Shown here: positions 37,801 to 52,000 of the stretch, piece after piece
Numbering within the stretch: position 1 is the stretch's first letter
How the letters are laid out: every line of letters begins with the position of its first letter
From: Miscanthus floridulus
Lineage: Eukaryota; Streptophyta; Magnoliopsida; Poales; Poaceae
DNA: 64,000 nt
Direction: 5' to 3'
Assembly: GCF_019320115.1 (NCBI RefSeq)
Contig: NC_089586.1
Coordinates: 992,001 to 1,056,000, forward strand
The notes under the pieces: generated by a model
What the model saw: the letters and a program-made list of their open reading frames with translations, nothing else
What the model was told of the DNA's origin: nothing
The model's database searches: none
Translations under genes and position numbers: made by a program

Positions 37801-40339
37801 CCTTACCGGCATGCCTTTGGCCTTCATCATGGATCGGGCCATGTCGACCACCGTCTGGTTCCGCCTCTCCATCACGCCATTCTATTGTGGCGAGTACGGC
37901 ACGGTGTGGTGTTGCCCCACACCCTGATCCACGCAGTATGCAGCGAACTCCACCAAAGTGAATTCACCGCCGCGATCAATCCTCAGCACGCAGAGCTTCC
38001 TGCCGCTCTTGGCCTCCACGGGCATCTTGAACTTCTTGATCGCGCCGCCGATTCATTCTTGCTCGTCAGGAGCACTGACATGTAGCGACTGCAATTATCC
38101 ACGAGCAGAAGGAAGTACCGCCGACCACTGTTTGTAGCAGGCGTGATCGGCCCACAGAGGTCGTCGTGGACGAGCTCAAGAGCGTCCTTCGCGCGATACT
38201 TGGCCGCCTTTGGGAAAGGTAGCCTCCTCTGCTTCCTGGCTAGGCAGCTGTCACACAGCTCGACTCCGTGCTTGATGTGGGGTAGCCCTCGGACCATCTT
38301 CTCTAGCTGACCAAGCGCATCGAAGCTGAGATGTCCGAATGGGCATGCCACATCCACGGTTCCTCGGAGTGCCTTGCCGCCAGGCATACCGGCTGCTCTA
38401 CCTTCAGGTCGAGTAGGTACAACTTGTTCAGGGACCTCTTCACCTTGGCAAGAAGTCTACTCCCGGTCCCTGATCCTAAGGAATCCATCCTTGATCAGTA
38501 CCTCGCTACCGCGCTCATCCAACTGACCAATGCTGCTGATGCTGGAACGTAGCTGCGGGATGTAATATACATCCGTTAGCGCGTGGTGCTCCCCATTCTA
38601 GCATCTGAAGATAATGGTGCCACGCCCTTGGATAGCCACCCTTGAGCCATCACCAAACTTTACCGTACCAGTAACATCGTCATCGAGCTCAGAGAAGAAT
38701 GCCTTGGAGCCCGTCATATGGTTGCTGGCACCAGAGTCTAGATACCACCACTGCTCCTGATTGGTGCCCACACGTTCGAGGTGAACTTGGGCGCGTGGTT
38801 CATCGAGGTTGACAGACTTCAGGGCCTTTCCAGGTCCTTCCACCGTCGTCGCCTCTTCCCTCTCCTCGGCCTCGACATCGTGCAGTACACAGAACATCGC
38901 CATCAGGATAGTGGCATCATCCTCATCGTCGGCTTGCGCCAGGTGAGCCTGAGCCTTCTTCTTCTACTTGCAATTTGGGCAATCCCGTGCCCAATGGCCC
39001 ATCTTCCTGCAACGCAGGCAGGTGTTGGGGTCGATCTGCTTCTTCTCCGAAGAAGCCTTGCCACGGCGTTTGCCATCGCCACTGCGGCTAGAGGAGGCTG
39101 CCTTCCCAGACCTCCTCCGAGCAGCCCACTCCTCTTCCGTCAGTAGGAGTTTCCCGCTGTTCTTCATTGCTGTCACCTACTCTAGGCGCTCGTCCACCGC
39201 CCGTAGACGGCCTGTCACATCCTCAATGGTGAAAGTGGACAAGTCCAGCATTGTCTCTATGGAGAGAGCGATCTTGATGTACTTTGCCGCTACGGAGTGG
39301 AGGTACTTGGAGACCGCCTCCTCTTCGTCGATGGTGACGCCGTGGCTCTTCAGCTTGCTGATGAGCGTCTGCAGGCGGAGGGAGAAGTCCTCCACCGTTT
39401 CACCATCCTTGAACTTGAGGTTGGCGTACTCCTGCTTCAGAAGCTGGGCCGTTACCTTCTTTGCGCGGTCGGAACCGACGCGCATCGCCACAATAGCCTC
39501 CCACGCCTCCTTAGCGGAGCTCTTCGCCCCCAACGGCTCCCTGTACTCCGCCGGTACAGCAGCGAGGATAGCCTCCAACGCTAACATGTCATCTTATTCA
39601 TTGTCGGTGCCCTTGTCAACAACATTCTAGAGCCATCGGGCTCTAAGCTTGACCTTCATGGTCATCGACCACTCTCCATAGTTGGTGCAGGTCAGCGTCG
39701 GCCAATTGGTGCCGCTGACCTCCTGCACCGTGCGAACAACAACCTCCGGTCGTGGCTGGGCAGCCACAGCAGTGCCACTACTGTCTCCCATCTTCGAACC
39801 GCCCGTCATCGCCAGCGGTTAGTCTGGCGACGACGCTTATACGGCTCTAATACCACTTGTTGGCCCACAGGATCACCGGTTCAAATGAGTGAACCACTCA
39901 CCAGTCTTGTCGAGCACCCGCTAGTGTTGCCGAGCACCCACTAGCCGTGCCGACAACGAACAAGCGTTGTCTGTTCCCACACACTATGGCTAGAGCTAGA
40001 AGAAGAAGGGAGAACAGAGCATTCACACATAGTACAAAACACCAGGGTTGGCCGAAGCCCTGTCTGAGAGATGGCAAACCTGAACTCTCTTTACTGAGTT
40101 ACCGTGGTAGTCTATTTATATAACTCTATCCATCTAGTCCTAGTACAGCGCACATGCTGTAACAGTAACTAGATAACATACAGGGTTGACTCTACGCCGG
40201 CCTCTACATGTGCCTACAGTGCTGCAGGTGAGCCGTGCGGCGCCTGCACCTGCAGCGGCTACAGTATCACAGCAGGGACCCTTTTCGGCGCTGCCTTCCC
40301 TTGCTGTGTTCATACAAGGTAGCAGTAGATTATCTAACA
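34831..40339 (-). mobile_element. Copia LTR retrotransposon, complete but decayed
   Basis: LTRs at 34831-35311 and 39858-40339 are flanked by perfect ATAAT target duplications (34826-34830 and 40340-40344). The primer-binding site lies inside the right LTR, so the element reads on the minus strand. Domain order is gag, protease, integrase, reverse transcriptase, RNase H, as in Copia. The outermost end of the left LTR has changed from TGTTGG to TACTGA. It lies between the F3'H gene and older repeats. Confidence 0.93.
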
Positions 40340-43013
40340 ATAATCACTAATATTCAAGGGAATAAAGAATAGTCTCTCTATTTCTTGTGTCTATGTGTTC
40401 TATTTTTATCTACTATATTGATCATTAGAGATGGAGAGGGAAAGGTTCTAACCACTGGCAAAACACGTTATCAGCACGACAAACTCTACGTCGACATCAC
40501 CGTTGAAGTCGCCGCCGATCTTCGAACCACTTTGACGACGTTATATATTCATCTTCAAATAACCTGAATATAGCTCTCACGTCTGTCTATAGCTCTCACG
40601 TTATATATTCATCGTCAAATAACCTGAATATAACTAGGAATCCTAATCCAAATCCAAATACAAGATGTTCCAATCAGATTCCTTTTGTGTTTGTTTTGAA
40701 AACTAAGGCAATACGCGTCATAAACGAACCCAACTCGCTCACGTTGCATCAAAACCTCATGACTGTTGCAAAGAGAAATCGATGATTTGCATATCTTAAA
40801 TCCAAATAAAATACAAAAGCATAAACAAATAATATACTAATAGACCATGAATTTCATGTAAGCTTCTTGCCTCTATTCTATCACTCACACACGAGAATAC
40901 ATGAAGCTCGGGATGTAATATACGTGACTCGGACTACAACTTCAGACACGTACCACTTCAGCGCTTCATCTAGGTGGCTTTCGATCTGGATTACACAGGT
41001 TTTCAAGGTAACCTAGATAGTTAGGAATCCTAATCGAAATAGATTCCTTGGGTCCGGACTAAGCTGAATAGAAATTCTAACCTAAATAAAGTCAAAGTCC
41101 TATTGTAACATGTAGTATGCTCCAATTCTAAATTGACATACACACGGAGTCTTAGCTATCCATATTTGATCCTTAGAAAAAGACAATTAAATATTCTTGC
41201 GTGAGGAAAAACAAGTTTCATCTCGCAAAAAAAAAAAGGAAAAAAAGAAGTTTCAATAATGAAAAGCAATCCGTATAGAATACTATAACAAGTATTCACA
41301 AGCCTGTATAAATATCGGACACTACGGAGCAAATCAAAACTTCAAATAATTGCTTCTTCTTATGAAAACGACAACCTACACCTTGCAAAGAACTATGAAG
41401 CAACTCGGCGTTTTTTAAACAAAAAAATATGCTACAAGCTGCAACCTATGGCTCTCAGGTTTTTCTCTTGCCACGCTCGTACTATCAACTCCAGATATGT
41501 TCTGTGACAAACTTTTCTTCAAGCCTGATAATAGACACAATATTAAAATAAGCTCCCACATTCGCCGAGGGCATCTAGAAATTATGAAAATAATCAAAAA
41601 ATAGCACCGTTAAATTTTATGATAACCGAACAGTCTATATTTAATGATAAAGGAGAGTAACTAAAAAATAATATGTACCATTAGATTTTATAAAGCTCTA
41701 AGGGTCTACATTAAATATATATTAGTTAGAACTAGAATTTATTAATTAGAAAAAATCTCAATCGAGATAAGAAAAACACGACTCTTATATATACCTAATT
41801 CCACGGTCTGATGAATACAGTGCTCTCACACAAAAAATATAATAAATATATCTCTGCAATCCCTAACAAGGACTGCCATGTAAAAAACGAGAGAAGTCTT
41901 TTATCATAATTATCGGTAGACAGATCAATCCTTGACGTATCTGTATTTTTAATTTGGGAAGAACCAACTGCAGGTTTTTTCTCAGAGAGCACCAAGCATG
42001 TGTTGAGTAGTGTATGTGGTGTGCTTGAGTTGTGCTTGATAGACGTGTTCCGAGTATGCTCAACCAGTCTCATCCATGTTTAATGTGTGGTCACCATGGG
42101 TGCCTAATTAAGTTCTTGTATGATACTACCTCCGTCCTAAAAAGAATGCAACTATGGGTTACGTACCATGAAAAGTAGTTCATATTTGATCAAGTTTTTA
42201 GTTAATAATATTCACAGTTATGTCTTTAAATTAATTTATCATGAAAATACATTTCTTAATTAATTTGATGGTATTTATTTAGTATCATAAACATAGATAC
42301 CTTTTTATTTATAATTGGTCAAACTTAATACACTAAAACGTGACACAGTGTTAGAATATTCTTTTGGGGATGGAGGTAGTATATGCCCTCCCGATATATT
42401 TAAAAGAGAGAGAGAGAGATCAGTCCTTGACGTGTTGGTAATGAACTCTCTACTAACTATAATTAGAGACTAGAGTCATAATTTACTATAAATGCTTGAT
42501 ATAGTTTTTTCTCCTGTTGCAACGCACGGGCATGTTTGCTAATAAAAATAAAAAGATTCGTTATTTACATATGAAAGAAAAAGTCTCAGATGGATCTTGA
42601 TATGGGCGTCTTGACATTGACCAAGGAACCACATAAGTCTCGTTTGAATCCTGCAATTTAAACTTAAAAATGTGAACACCAACCTATACGGACAAGTTAT
42701 TATACTAGTACTAGTACAACACAAGTGCTCCATTGAAAAGCATGCACGTAGCCTCCTGTCCTCCACGTATTCAGTCACAGATGCTCAACATTTTTTTTAA
42801 AAAATGTTGTCCACAATCAAACCGAAAATAAAGGTGAAACTCAAACAGATTCCCTCATGATTGTTTGAGTTCTGTGGTGTATAAGATGAGCACAACCGAA
42901 CACCCCCCATAATACTTCCTCCGCTCCAAAATTTAAGATATTTTACTTTTTTAGAATATATATAGATTTTAATATGTATCTAGACATAACATATGTGCAG
43001 ATATATAATGAAA

Positions 43014-43058
<45 letters not shown>

Positions 43059-46000
43059 TAATGTTTTATAATTTTGAATAGAACAAGTACAAGTTAAACC
43101 ACGGTTAGCTTTAAGCTCGCATCTTACCATACCATCTGCTCTAAGGATCTGTTTTGATATTACGACTAAATTTTAGATAACAAAAGTATAGTATAAACTA
43201 TTTCGATAGGTGGATTGAGTTTTAGTCCATACCCAGCCGTGGAACCTTCGGTACGACCTACCCAACTACAACTATCGTTCGGTTATCTATTCCTTTTTGT
43301 TGTATCTATACGGAGTAGTTTGTAAAACAAATTTAATTCAGAAATGCTCCATCGCGGACGTCTGTCCCGCGCCCGGACTAACGGATGCTGCATGGTCTCA
43401 CATGGTCCACGTATTTTTATACCATACAAATATCCACTCCTGTTAGGTGGCTAGGCTTATCCTCTCTGATTCCATCTCCTCTCTCTCTCCATCGTGGAGC
43501 CTGTGCTCACCAGTTGCTCCTCACGCAGGTGCTCACCCAGCGCAATGCCACAGCTGGGGTACCGGCGACGCTGGCTCTGATGGGGGCACCAGCGAGTTCC
43601 ATGCGTCGCCACCGACCTCCGCACCGGAATCGAGCTCCGTTACGATGAGCCTCCATTCGTCCAAGCAGCAAGGTGATATTGTGCTAGAAAGCGTATGTTT
43701 CAAGTGTTATAGTTGTTTCAGAGCTGTGTTGTAAGTGTTTCACATCAATGTTGCAAAGTAGATCGGGATGTTGGACATGTTGTGATGGCTATACACGTAT
43801 GTTTCAAGTGTAGGTTCCAAAAAATTCATCTGTTTCAGACGTATGTTGCAAGTGTTTTATCTAGATGTTGTAAAAGTAGATTTGGATGTTGCATATATAT
43901 GTAAGTGTTTCAAATGTTTTCATATGTATGTTGCAAGTGGTTTCATTTAAATGTTTGCAATGACTACACACGTGGTTTTCAAGTTTTTTCTAGTGTTTCG
44001 CAAATGTTTCAGACGTATGTTGTAAGTGTTTCAACTGTTTTGGGCATATGTTGCTAATGTTTCCTCTAGATGTTGCAAAAGTAAATCTGGGGTTGCACAT
44101 GTTGCAGTAGGACCCATCTGCAGCAGCCGTCTGCTGCAGCTGCTAGACCCGCCTACATGCGCGTGGGTGTGGAGGAGGCGCGAGCGACGTGGGACATAGA
44201 GCGGCGTGGGCCCCCACGTGAAGCAGCGTAGGCGTGCGGTGCAGGTGTTCAAATGCTAGCCCCCGTCCGGACGTCTGAACACTAGCCTTTCCCAATTTAA
44301 TTACATGGTGTTCATACAAAGACCGGTTATGGCCCCACACCCAAACGGCTAGCACACTTATATAGTACAAGGGTCATAAGGACCACTCGGAGATCGAAAA
44401 TTGCAACGAGATAGAGAAAACCAGCCTAGGCGAATTTGAATAGTGCCAGAACCTGCTACTTTCGTAGATTAGCCTCGCAAGAAACCTCAAAACACCTTCC
44501 AAGAAGGAGCCAGTCAGGGAGGCGCAACTAGTGTTGGAAGAGTCAGGGTTTGTAAAAGGAAAAATAGTATATTAGTTTTTTATCCATGATACCTCAATCG
44601 GTTGTGAATAGCTCATATAAATGTGTGTGAGTAGGCTAATTTCAGGTTCAAGCACCGGGAAAACTTATGCAATATCCAAATCCAATTGCCTAGTGTTCAC
44701 ACAAATATCGGTCACTATCACACACCCATAGAGCTAGCACACTCGGATAGTACGAGGGTTATACAAACCACTAGAGGATTGAAAATCACAGCGAGAGTGC
44801 GAGACAGAGAAAATTATATCTTGGGTTGATTTGAATAGTGCCAAAACCAACCTGGCGTAAGCTAGTTTCGACAGGTCAACCTCTATGAAGAACCTCAAAA
44901 CGCCTTCCGAGAAGGAGCCAGTCATGCATGCACAACTAGGGTTGCTTTAGGTTGGCAAGGCCACCTAGAACGTCCACAAATTCCATCAGCATATATAAGG
45001 GTTGAAAGAGTTAGGGTTTGTAAAATGTAAAATAGTATATTATATTTTTTTATGGATTTGATACCTCAATCGAATATGAATATCTCATATGTATGTATGA
45101 GTTGGCCAAATTTAGGTGTAAACACCTGACAAATTTCGAGGCTCTTTACCAAATTGCTAACTGAATTTTCAAGTTGGAGGTGAAAATTTTAGGTGCGGCA
45201 TGCGGATTGGTACTTTAGAGATGTATATCGTCGTGATTACGATTGGGATTAATCTGCAACATGGGTCCGTGGAAGTTATAGTAGTTGTTGAGGCTAGGGC
45301 ATTGTTGACGTAGACAACCAAAATTGTCCAATTAAATTATTCGGTCATAAACACATTAGTTTGATTAATCAAGCTGGTATGTACATCATTAATATTATTT
45401 GACCGATACTGTTTCAGCCAAGTAATTGGCATGACGGCCAAGCAAATGAAAACAGACGGTTGATTTTGTGGGAACATATATGCAGTGGCAGCGGGGTTCT
45501 GTTGACGGTTCGGTTGGAAATTGAAGAGTCCAAGTGCAGCACGTTAACTCAGCCTATTATGTGCAGGAAAAGAGAAATCAAGAGCTTGCATGTATCCAAG
45601 GAAAACAAGGATATGCCTACTTACGTGACTACCCTGGCCGTACGCACGAGTTTAAGCTCATGTATTGACAATATTCGTTAAAGGAAACTTGCCGGCAACG
45701 GAGAACGTATACATGTCGGTTGCTGGAGGTCCGATATACCGTGTCCACGCGTATGCATGCGTGGTGCGTATTTGCAGCCGGCAAACAGGACCACGTATTT
45801 GCAGCCGGCAAACAGGAAAAAAGGATCGTTGAGATGAGTCCAGCTCCTACACGAGCTAAGAACCAAATCGGTCTCCCTTGCCATTTAGGAAATATTGTTT
45901 AATATATTTTGATTTTTATAGGAGAGACATGAAGTCAAGGTGCTCCTCGCGCGAAGATAAGGGAAACCAACAGAAGCTACAAGATTACGAAGGAAGGTGC

Positions 46001-49000
46001 ACACGTCATAACCAAAGAGAATTCAAATGTCTGACTTTTAGAGATATGATGATGCACGGCCGATTATCATTTTTGGCCACGTATGGTTAGTTTGACCGCA
46101 TGAAGAAAATTGAGTTTCCTAATGGGAAAGACAAGCCACCCTATACATACGGCCGATTGAGGGATCCAACATTTAATCATCAAAATACAACACACATCCT
46201 CTCTTGGCCCTATCTTTTTAAACCCCATACTGTTCATCACTTGATCCGACGATCAAGGATGGCGCCCTGGGCTTGCTGGCCGACCTAGCACAAATCGGCG
46301 ACGTCCTTGCCCCGATGGGGTCCCTCCTGAGCAAGAGTTTCGGCGACTCCTTTGCTAGTTTGCCTGGAAACTAGCCGTTCTTCGTCATGTAAGTACGATT
46401 GGTTATTATCCTTTGGTGGTTTGCTCGTAAACCTCTCCGTTCCAGACCATGTAAGTGTGATAATCCTCGCTGCGTTTCTGGGTCCGTGACGACCCGAGCG
46501 ATCTAGCCCCAATTTAACGTCGGCACAATGCTGTCATATGATGGCATCCTATTATATGGTGGCCGATGCCACTTGCTGTGTATAGACATAATAAGGTACC
46601 GAAAAGTCTAAACCGAGAGGCATCTAGATTGAGACCCACCCGAGGGCATCTAGATTCAAGACTCAAACGAGAGAGCTCACAGTGTCATCACGTTCGGGTT
46701 AAGGGTTCAGGTTTTTTTTTCAGGTAGTAGGGCCAGAGTTGGCTGACAGTGGGTGTGGACGAGACGACGGCAGCGGGAGCCGGACGGCCGGGCGGGGTGA
46801 CCACGAGATGGGCATGGAGCGTCGTCGTGGCAGGGTCTAGGCCTCTCGGGGCAACAACGATCGATGACACCCATGGTTATAGCGAGTAGACCGTGGCGAC
46901 AAATATATATGGCGCCATTGTATGTTTCTCTCCCGTCCAACATGATGCAGGTCAAGCTTTCGATGTCACTTATTTGAAGCTAAAGCTACTGAGTCTTTGC
47001 AGTGACATGATTCACGTACTGCTGAACGATAACACGCGGTGACGTGGATTGCATGCTGTACCGAAAACTATGAATAATCTAGATGTCAGCCTTTGCCGTG
47101 GGCGGATAGACTTTGCTATTTAGTTGAGGGAGACGTCGACCGCGTAGGTCGCATTGCCTTTGTTGACGGTTTGAAATTCAAATAGGAAGATAGTTCAAAA
47201 GTGAACTGGTCTTTATATAAGACCTTTCATCACGAAGACATACTGGGGGCACTGTTAACAAATGTCAAACACACATAAGACAATGGCTCTTTTGACGCTG
47301 TCATGCTGAGGTGATCTGCTGTGCTTCTCTTACGATGACTCCACAACCTGAAAGAGATTTTTTTTAACAACATGAAAGAGAATTGTTTGACATTACGATT
47401 GGATAATAAAAGTGTCGGTGTTTTTTACCGGCAGATATTTGGTTCTTGGAAAACCCCGCTTGGTGCAAAGATCAATCATAGTAGAGACAAGAGATTTTTA
47501 CTGGTTCGGACCCTGGGAAGCAAGTAAAAGCCTTACGTCTAGTTGCTACTTCTTGTATTATGTATTCGGCGAGATTGCGAGTACAAGATGGCTATGCCTA
47601 TGAGAGATTGGATTAATTATTACAATAGAGGGTATTGCTAACTATTTATATCCGAGGCCTACTTGCCCTGCAAGCAACGTAGTCGTGCCCTAGTCGAAGT
47701 CTTGGCGTGATCCTAAAATATCCTTCCTTGAATGGGCGACTTGTGAGCCTTCGGGTCTTCTTCGGTACGGATTCGGTAGCCAACATATCCGGTATAGTCG
47801 GGATTTCTAGGAGTATGGCGTCGTCAGTAGCCCCCGAGCTTGTCTGCCAATCGGGACTCGACAACTTTCCCGTACTCGGGCCTTCCGAAGGTGTTCAGAG
47901 TTGGGCTTTGTTGAAGAGGTCCGAACTCACACCCGTGATCGGGAGGTGGGTCAGGTAGAAGTTGTAGAGTCTCGTAGTTGGGTGACGAGCTGTTGAATAA
48001 AAAATGTCATACCCTGGAGTCATCTTGTCTACGTAACTTATCGCTCGCTTGTATTCGGAACCTTTTAAGTCGGGTGGTTTGCACTCGGTTCTTGGGGAAC
48101 TCCAAGTAACCACTCTCGAGCGGAGACCTGAACATCGAAAGTCAGAAAGTTGTGCTGTTGAGAGATGAGCTTGTTTGAATAGTGCCATCCCCAGGTAGTC
48201 TTGTAATATGCCTCGGAATCCTTTAAGATCGGGCATTTGGTAGTCACCGAGACTTATGTAATTAAAATTCAGTCTTGGGAAACTTTGTGATCGGGCACCT
48301 TTATCGGATGCTCGCAATCTAGTACTCTGTGTTTGAGAAAAATTATCCTTGGAATTTCTCACGATAGGGCACCTCGCAATTAGGTACTTTGCGACCGAAT
48401 ATTCACTACTAGAGAACAGACTTTAGAACGATGTCCCAATTTGGCATTAGCCCAACGGTCGTCCGTGGGGCAGGGATCTTTAGTCCCGGCTGGTATTACC
48501 AACCGGGACTACCCGGTTGGTAATACCAGCCGAGACTAAAGCTTTTAGTCCCGGTTTGGGTGATGCCCCGGGAATAAAGATTAATCTTTAGTCCCGGTTT
48601 GGCCCCCTAACCGGGACTAATTATCTCGGCCTATAGACCAGCTCATTTCTTTCTCCCGAGCCCGAGCCATTCCATTCAAACTCACTGTCTCTGTTCTTCA
48701 GCTTGCTGTTGTTCTTGCTCTCTCCCCCTCCATTGGTGTTGCTCTTCGATTTTGGAGGTAACAAACTTAATCCTCTTATGTTTTATTAGTAGCTTATCTC
48801 ATTTTGCGATGTAGATGCATGTGTAACTTTATATGTTGGACTTTATTATGATTTTAAGTCATTTTAACTCAAAATCACATGATGATTTGCATATATGTTT
48901 GGATAAACAAAAGTTAAATTAGTTCATCAAAATCACTTGATAGTTTAGTATTACTAGTATATGTAGTACATTTCATGGTTTAGTTAGATAAATAAATATT

Positions 49001-52000
49001 TTTATTTTTTTAATATATTACTTTAGAAATGAGAAATTTACAATAGTTTGCAAAAATAAGTATAGAAAGTAACTTGATATGGTGGATTTGATTATGATTT
49101 CTATGTCATTTTTAGCTCAAAATCACATGATGATTTACAATAGTAAAATCACTTGATAGTTTGGTATTTTAATATTATACATAGTACATATTTCATGGTT
49201 TAGTTAGATAAATAAATAATTTTAGTTTTGTTTAAATATATTATTTTAGAAAATGTGAAATTTACACTAGTTTGCAAAAATAAGTATAGAAAGTAGATGA
49301 CAATTGGTACCGGATCCTCGGCCTCTCGTTCGGTTGCGAAACGACTGAGGCCAGAACTCCCTCTCATTATCTGCGGCAAGTGTAAGCAGAGATTGTGATG
49401 GAGTACCGAGTCAAGAGACAGGGACCCAACAAGGGTCGTGTTTTCTACAAGTGCCCGGATCGCGATGTGAGTTTCTTACGCATTTGATTATTATGGCTAA
49501 TTGACCTGCTTTTTTTTGAATATTTTTGACTAAATATTTTTTGGCTTTAATTTCAGTGGGAGGGCAATGGATGTGATGGTTGGTACTAGGAGGAAGATTA
49601 TGCTACATACGTGCAGAATTTGGGTGCGCTTGAGGTAGCGGCTGCTGATGATGAGGCAGTGAGCCAGCAGGAGAAGCTTATTGATATTCAACAGACGAAT
49701 GATTAGTCTATTTTAGTTATGTACGGTCACGAAATAATTATGTTACTGAAGTGCATTGTAGTTTTAGTTTGTTTAGTGATAGTTGAGATTGCTTACGTTG
49801 TAGCCAGGCTTAGTTAATTAATCAACCGTGTGTGTGTCATCTATGTTGTGTAATAAAATACTTAATTATGTTCAAGGTTTTCATAATTTGTCGTATAATA
49901 CAGATTATGTCACGCCATTGGATGTACAATGCCGATCGTTGCTCCCAAGACTTTATTGAGGGTGTGCACTATTTCTTAGGTGTGGCCGAGGCAAATAAGC
50001 GGGATGGTTTCATGTGCTGTCCATGTGCCCTATGTAAGAAATTAAAGGAATATTCAAGCTCAATGAGTATTCATTCACATTTGCTTAAGTCAGGTTTCAT
50101 GTCAAACTATATATGTTGGACTAAGCATGAAGAAAGCGGGGTCATGATGGAAGAAGGTGAAGGAAAAGATTTAGACATTGATGACATTATTGCTCAGTAT
50201 GATGCCTTTGATGATACTACAATGGGGGGGAGATGAAGAAGAGGTAGCGGCAGAAGATGATCTCGGTGATGCTCTTGACGATGCCATTCGTGATGCACAA
50301 CAAGAATGCGAAAGTGAAAAAGAGAAAGTTAAGTTCGAGCGCATGCTTGAGGATCATAGGAAGTTGCTATACCCAACGGTCGAAGAGGGGTAAAAAAAGC
50401 TAGGTACAACACTAGAATTGGTACAGTGGAAGGCAAAGAATGGTGTATCCGACAAGGCATTTGGGAATTTATTGAACCTCATAAAGAAGATGCTTCTGAA
50501 GCCAAATGAATTGCCCACCACTACGTACGAAGCAAAAAAGGTTGTCTGCCCTTTGGGATTAAAAATCCAGAAGATACATACATGTCCTAATGACTGCATC
50601 CTCTACCATGGCAATGAATACGAGAATTTGGATGAATGCCCGGTATGTAAAGCATCACGGTATAAGATCAGGCGCGATGATCCTGGTGACATCGAGGGTG
50701 AACAACGTCCTAGAAAGAAAATCCCTGCCAAGGTTATGTGGTATGCTCCTATAATACCATGCTTAAAACGTTTGTTCAGAAATAAAGACCATGCAAAGTT
50801 GTTGCGGTGGCATAAAAAAGACCTTAAGGTAGACAATATGCTGAGACACCTAGCTGATGGGTCCCAGTGGAGAGCGATAGATAGGGAATTTTTAGAGTTT
50901 GCAAATGAGGCTAGAAACTTAAGGTTCGCCTTAAGTACAGATGGTATGAATCCTTTTGGGGAGCAGAGCACTAGTCATAGCACTTGGCCAGTTACTCTAT
51001 GTATCTACAACCTTCCTCCATGGTTATGCATGAAGCGGAAGTTCATTATGATGCCGATCCTCATCTAAGGTCCGAGGCAACCTGGCAACGACATTGATGT
51101 CTATCTGAAGCCATTAATTGAAGAACTTCTAGTTTTATGGAACAAACCAGGTGTACGCGTCTGGGATGAGTACAAACAAGAACACTTTGATCTACAAGAA
51201 ATGTTGTTCGTAACAATCAATGATTGTCCTGCTTTAAGTAATCTTTTAGGTCAGACAAACAAAGGATATAATGCATGCACACATTGTTTTGATGACCTTG
51301 ACAGTATATATTTGAAAAGATGTCAAAAGGTCATGTACCTTGGCCATCGTCGATTCCTTCCTTTGAATCACCAAGTAAGAAAGAAAGGGAAGCATTTTAA
51401 AGGTAAACCAGACCACCGGAAGAAGCCTCATAACCGAACCGGAGAAGATGTACTCGCAATGGTCAAGGATGTGAAAGTAGTATTTGGAAAGGGACAAGGC
51501 AGCGAATCTGTTCCCAAAGATGCTAAGGGACATGCACCCATGTGGAAGAAGTCCATCTTTTGGGAGCTACCCTATTGGCAAGTCCTAGAGGTCCGCAACG
51601 CAATCGACGTGATGCACCTGACAAAGAATCTTTGTGTAAACCAGTTAGGATTCATGGGTGTGTACGGAAAGCCAAAGGATTCACTTGAAGCACGCCAGGA
51701 CTTGCAGGGCATGAAAGAATGAGACAACCTTCATCCAGAGAAGACAGATGATGGACGTCATTACTTAAGTCCTGCTAGCTACACGCTTAGCAAAGAAGAG
51801 ATGGACAGCATGTTCGAATGTCTAAGCAGCATCAAGGTCCCATCGGGATTCTCCTCCAATATAAAGGGTATAATAAATGTGCCAGAGAAGAAATTCCTAA
51901 ACTTAAAGTCCCACGACTGCCACGTGCTTATGACGTAATTGCTTCCAGTTGCTTTAAGAGAAATTCTACCTCCACATGTACGTCTAGCCACCGTGAAGCT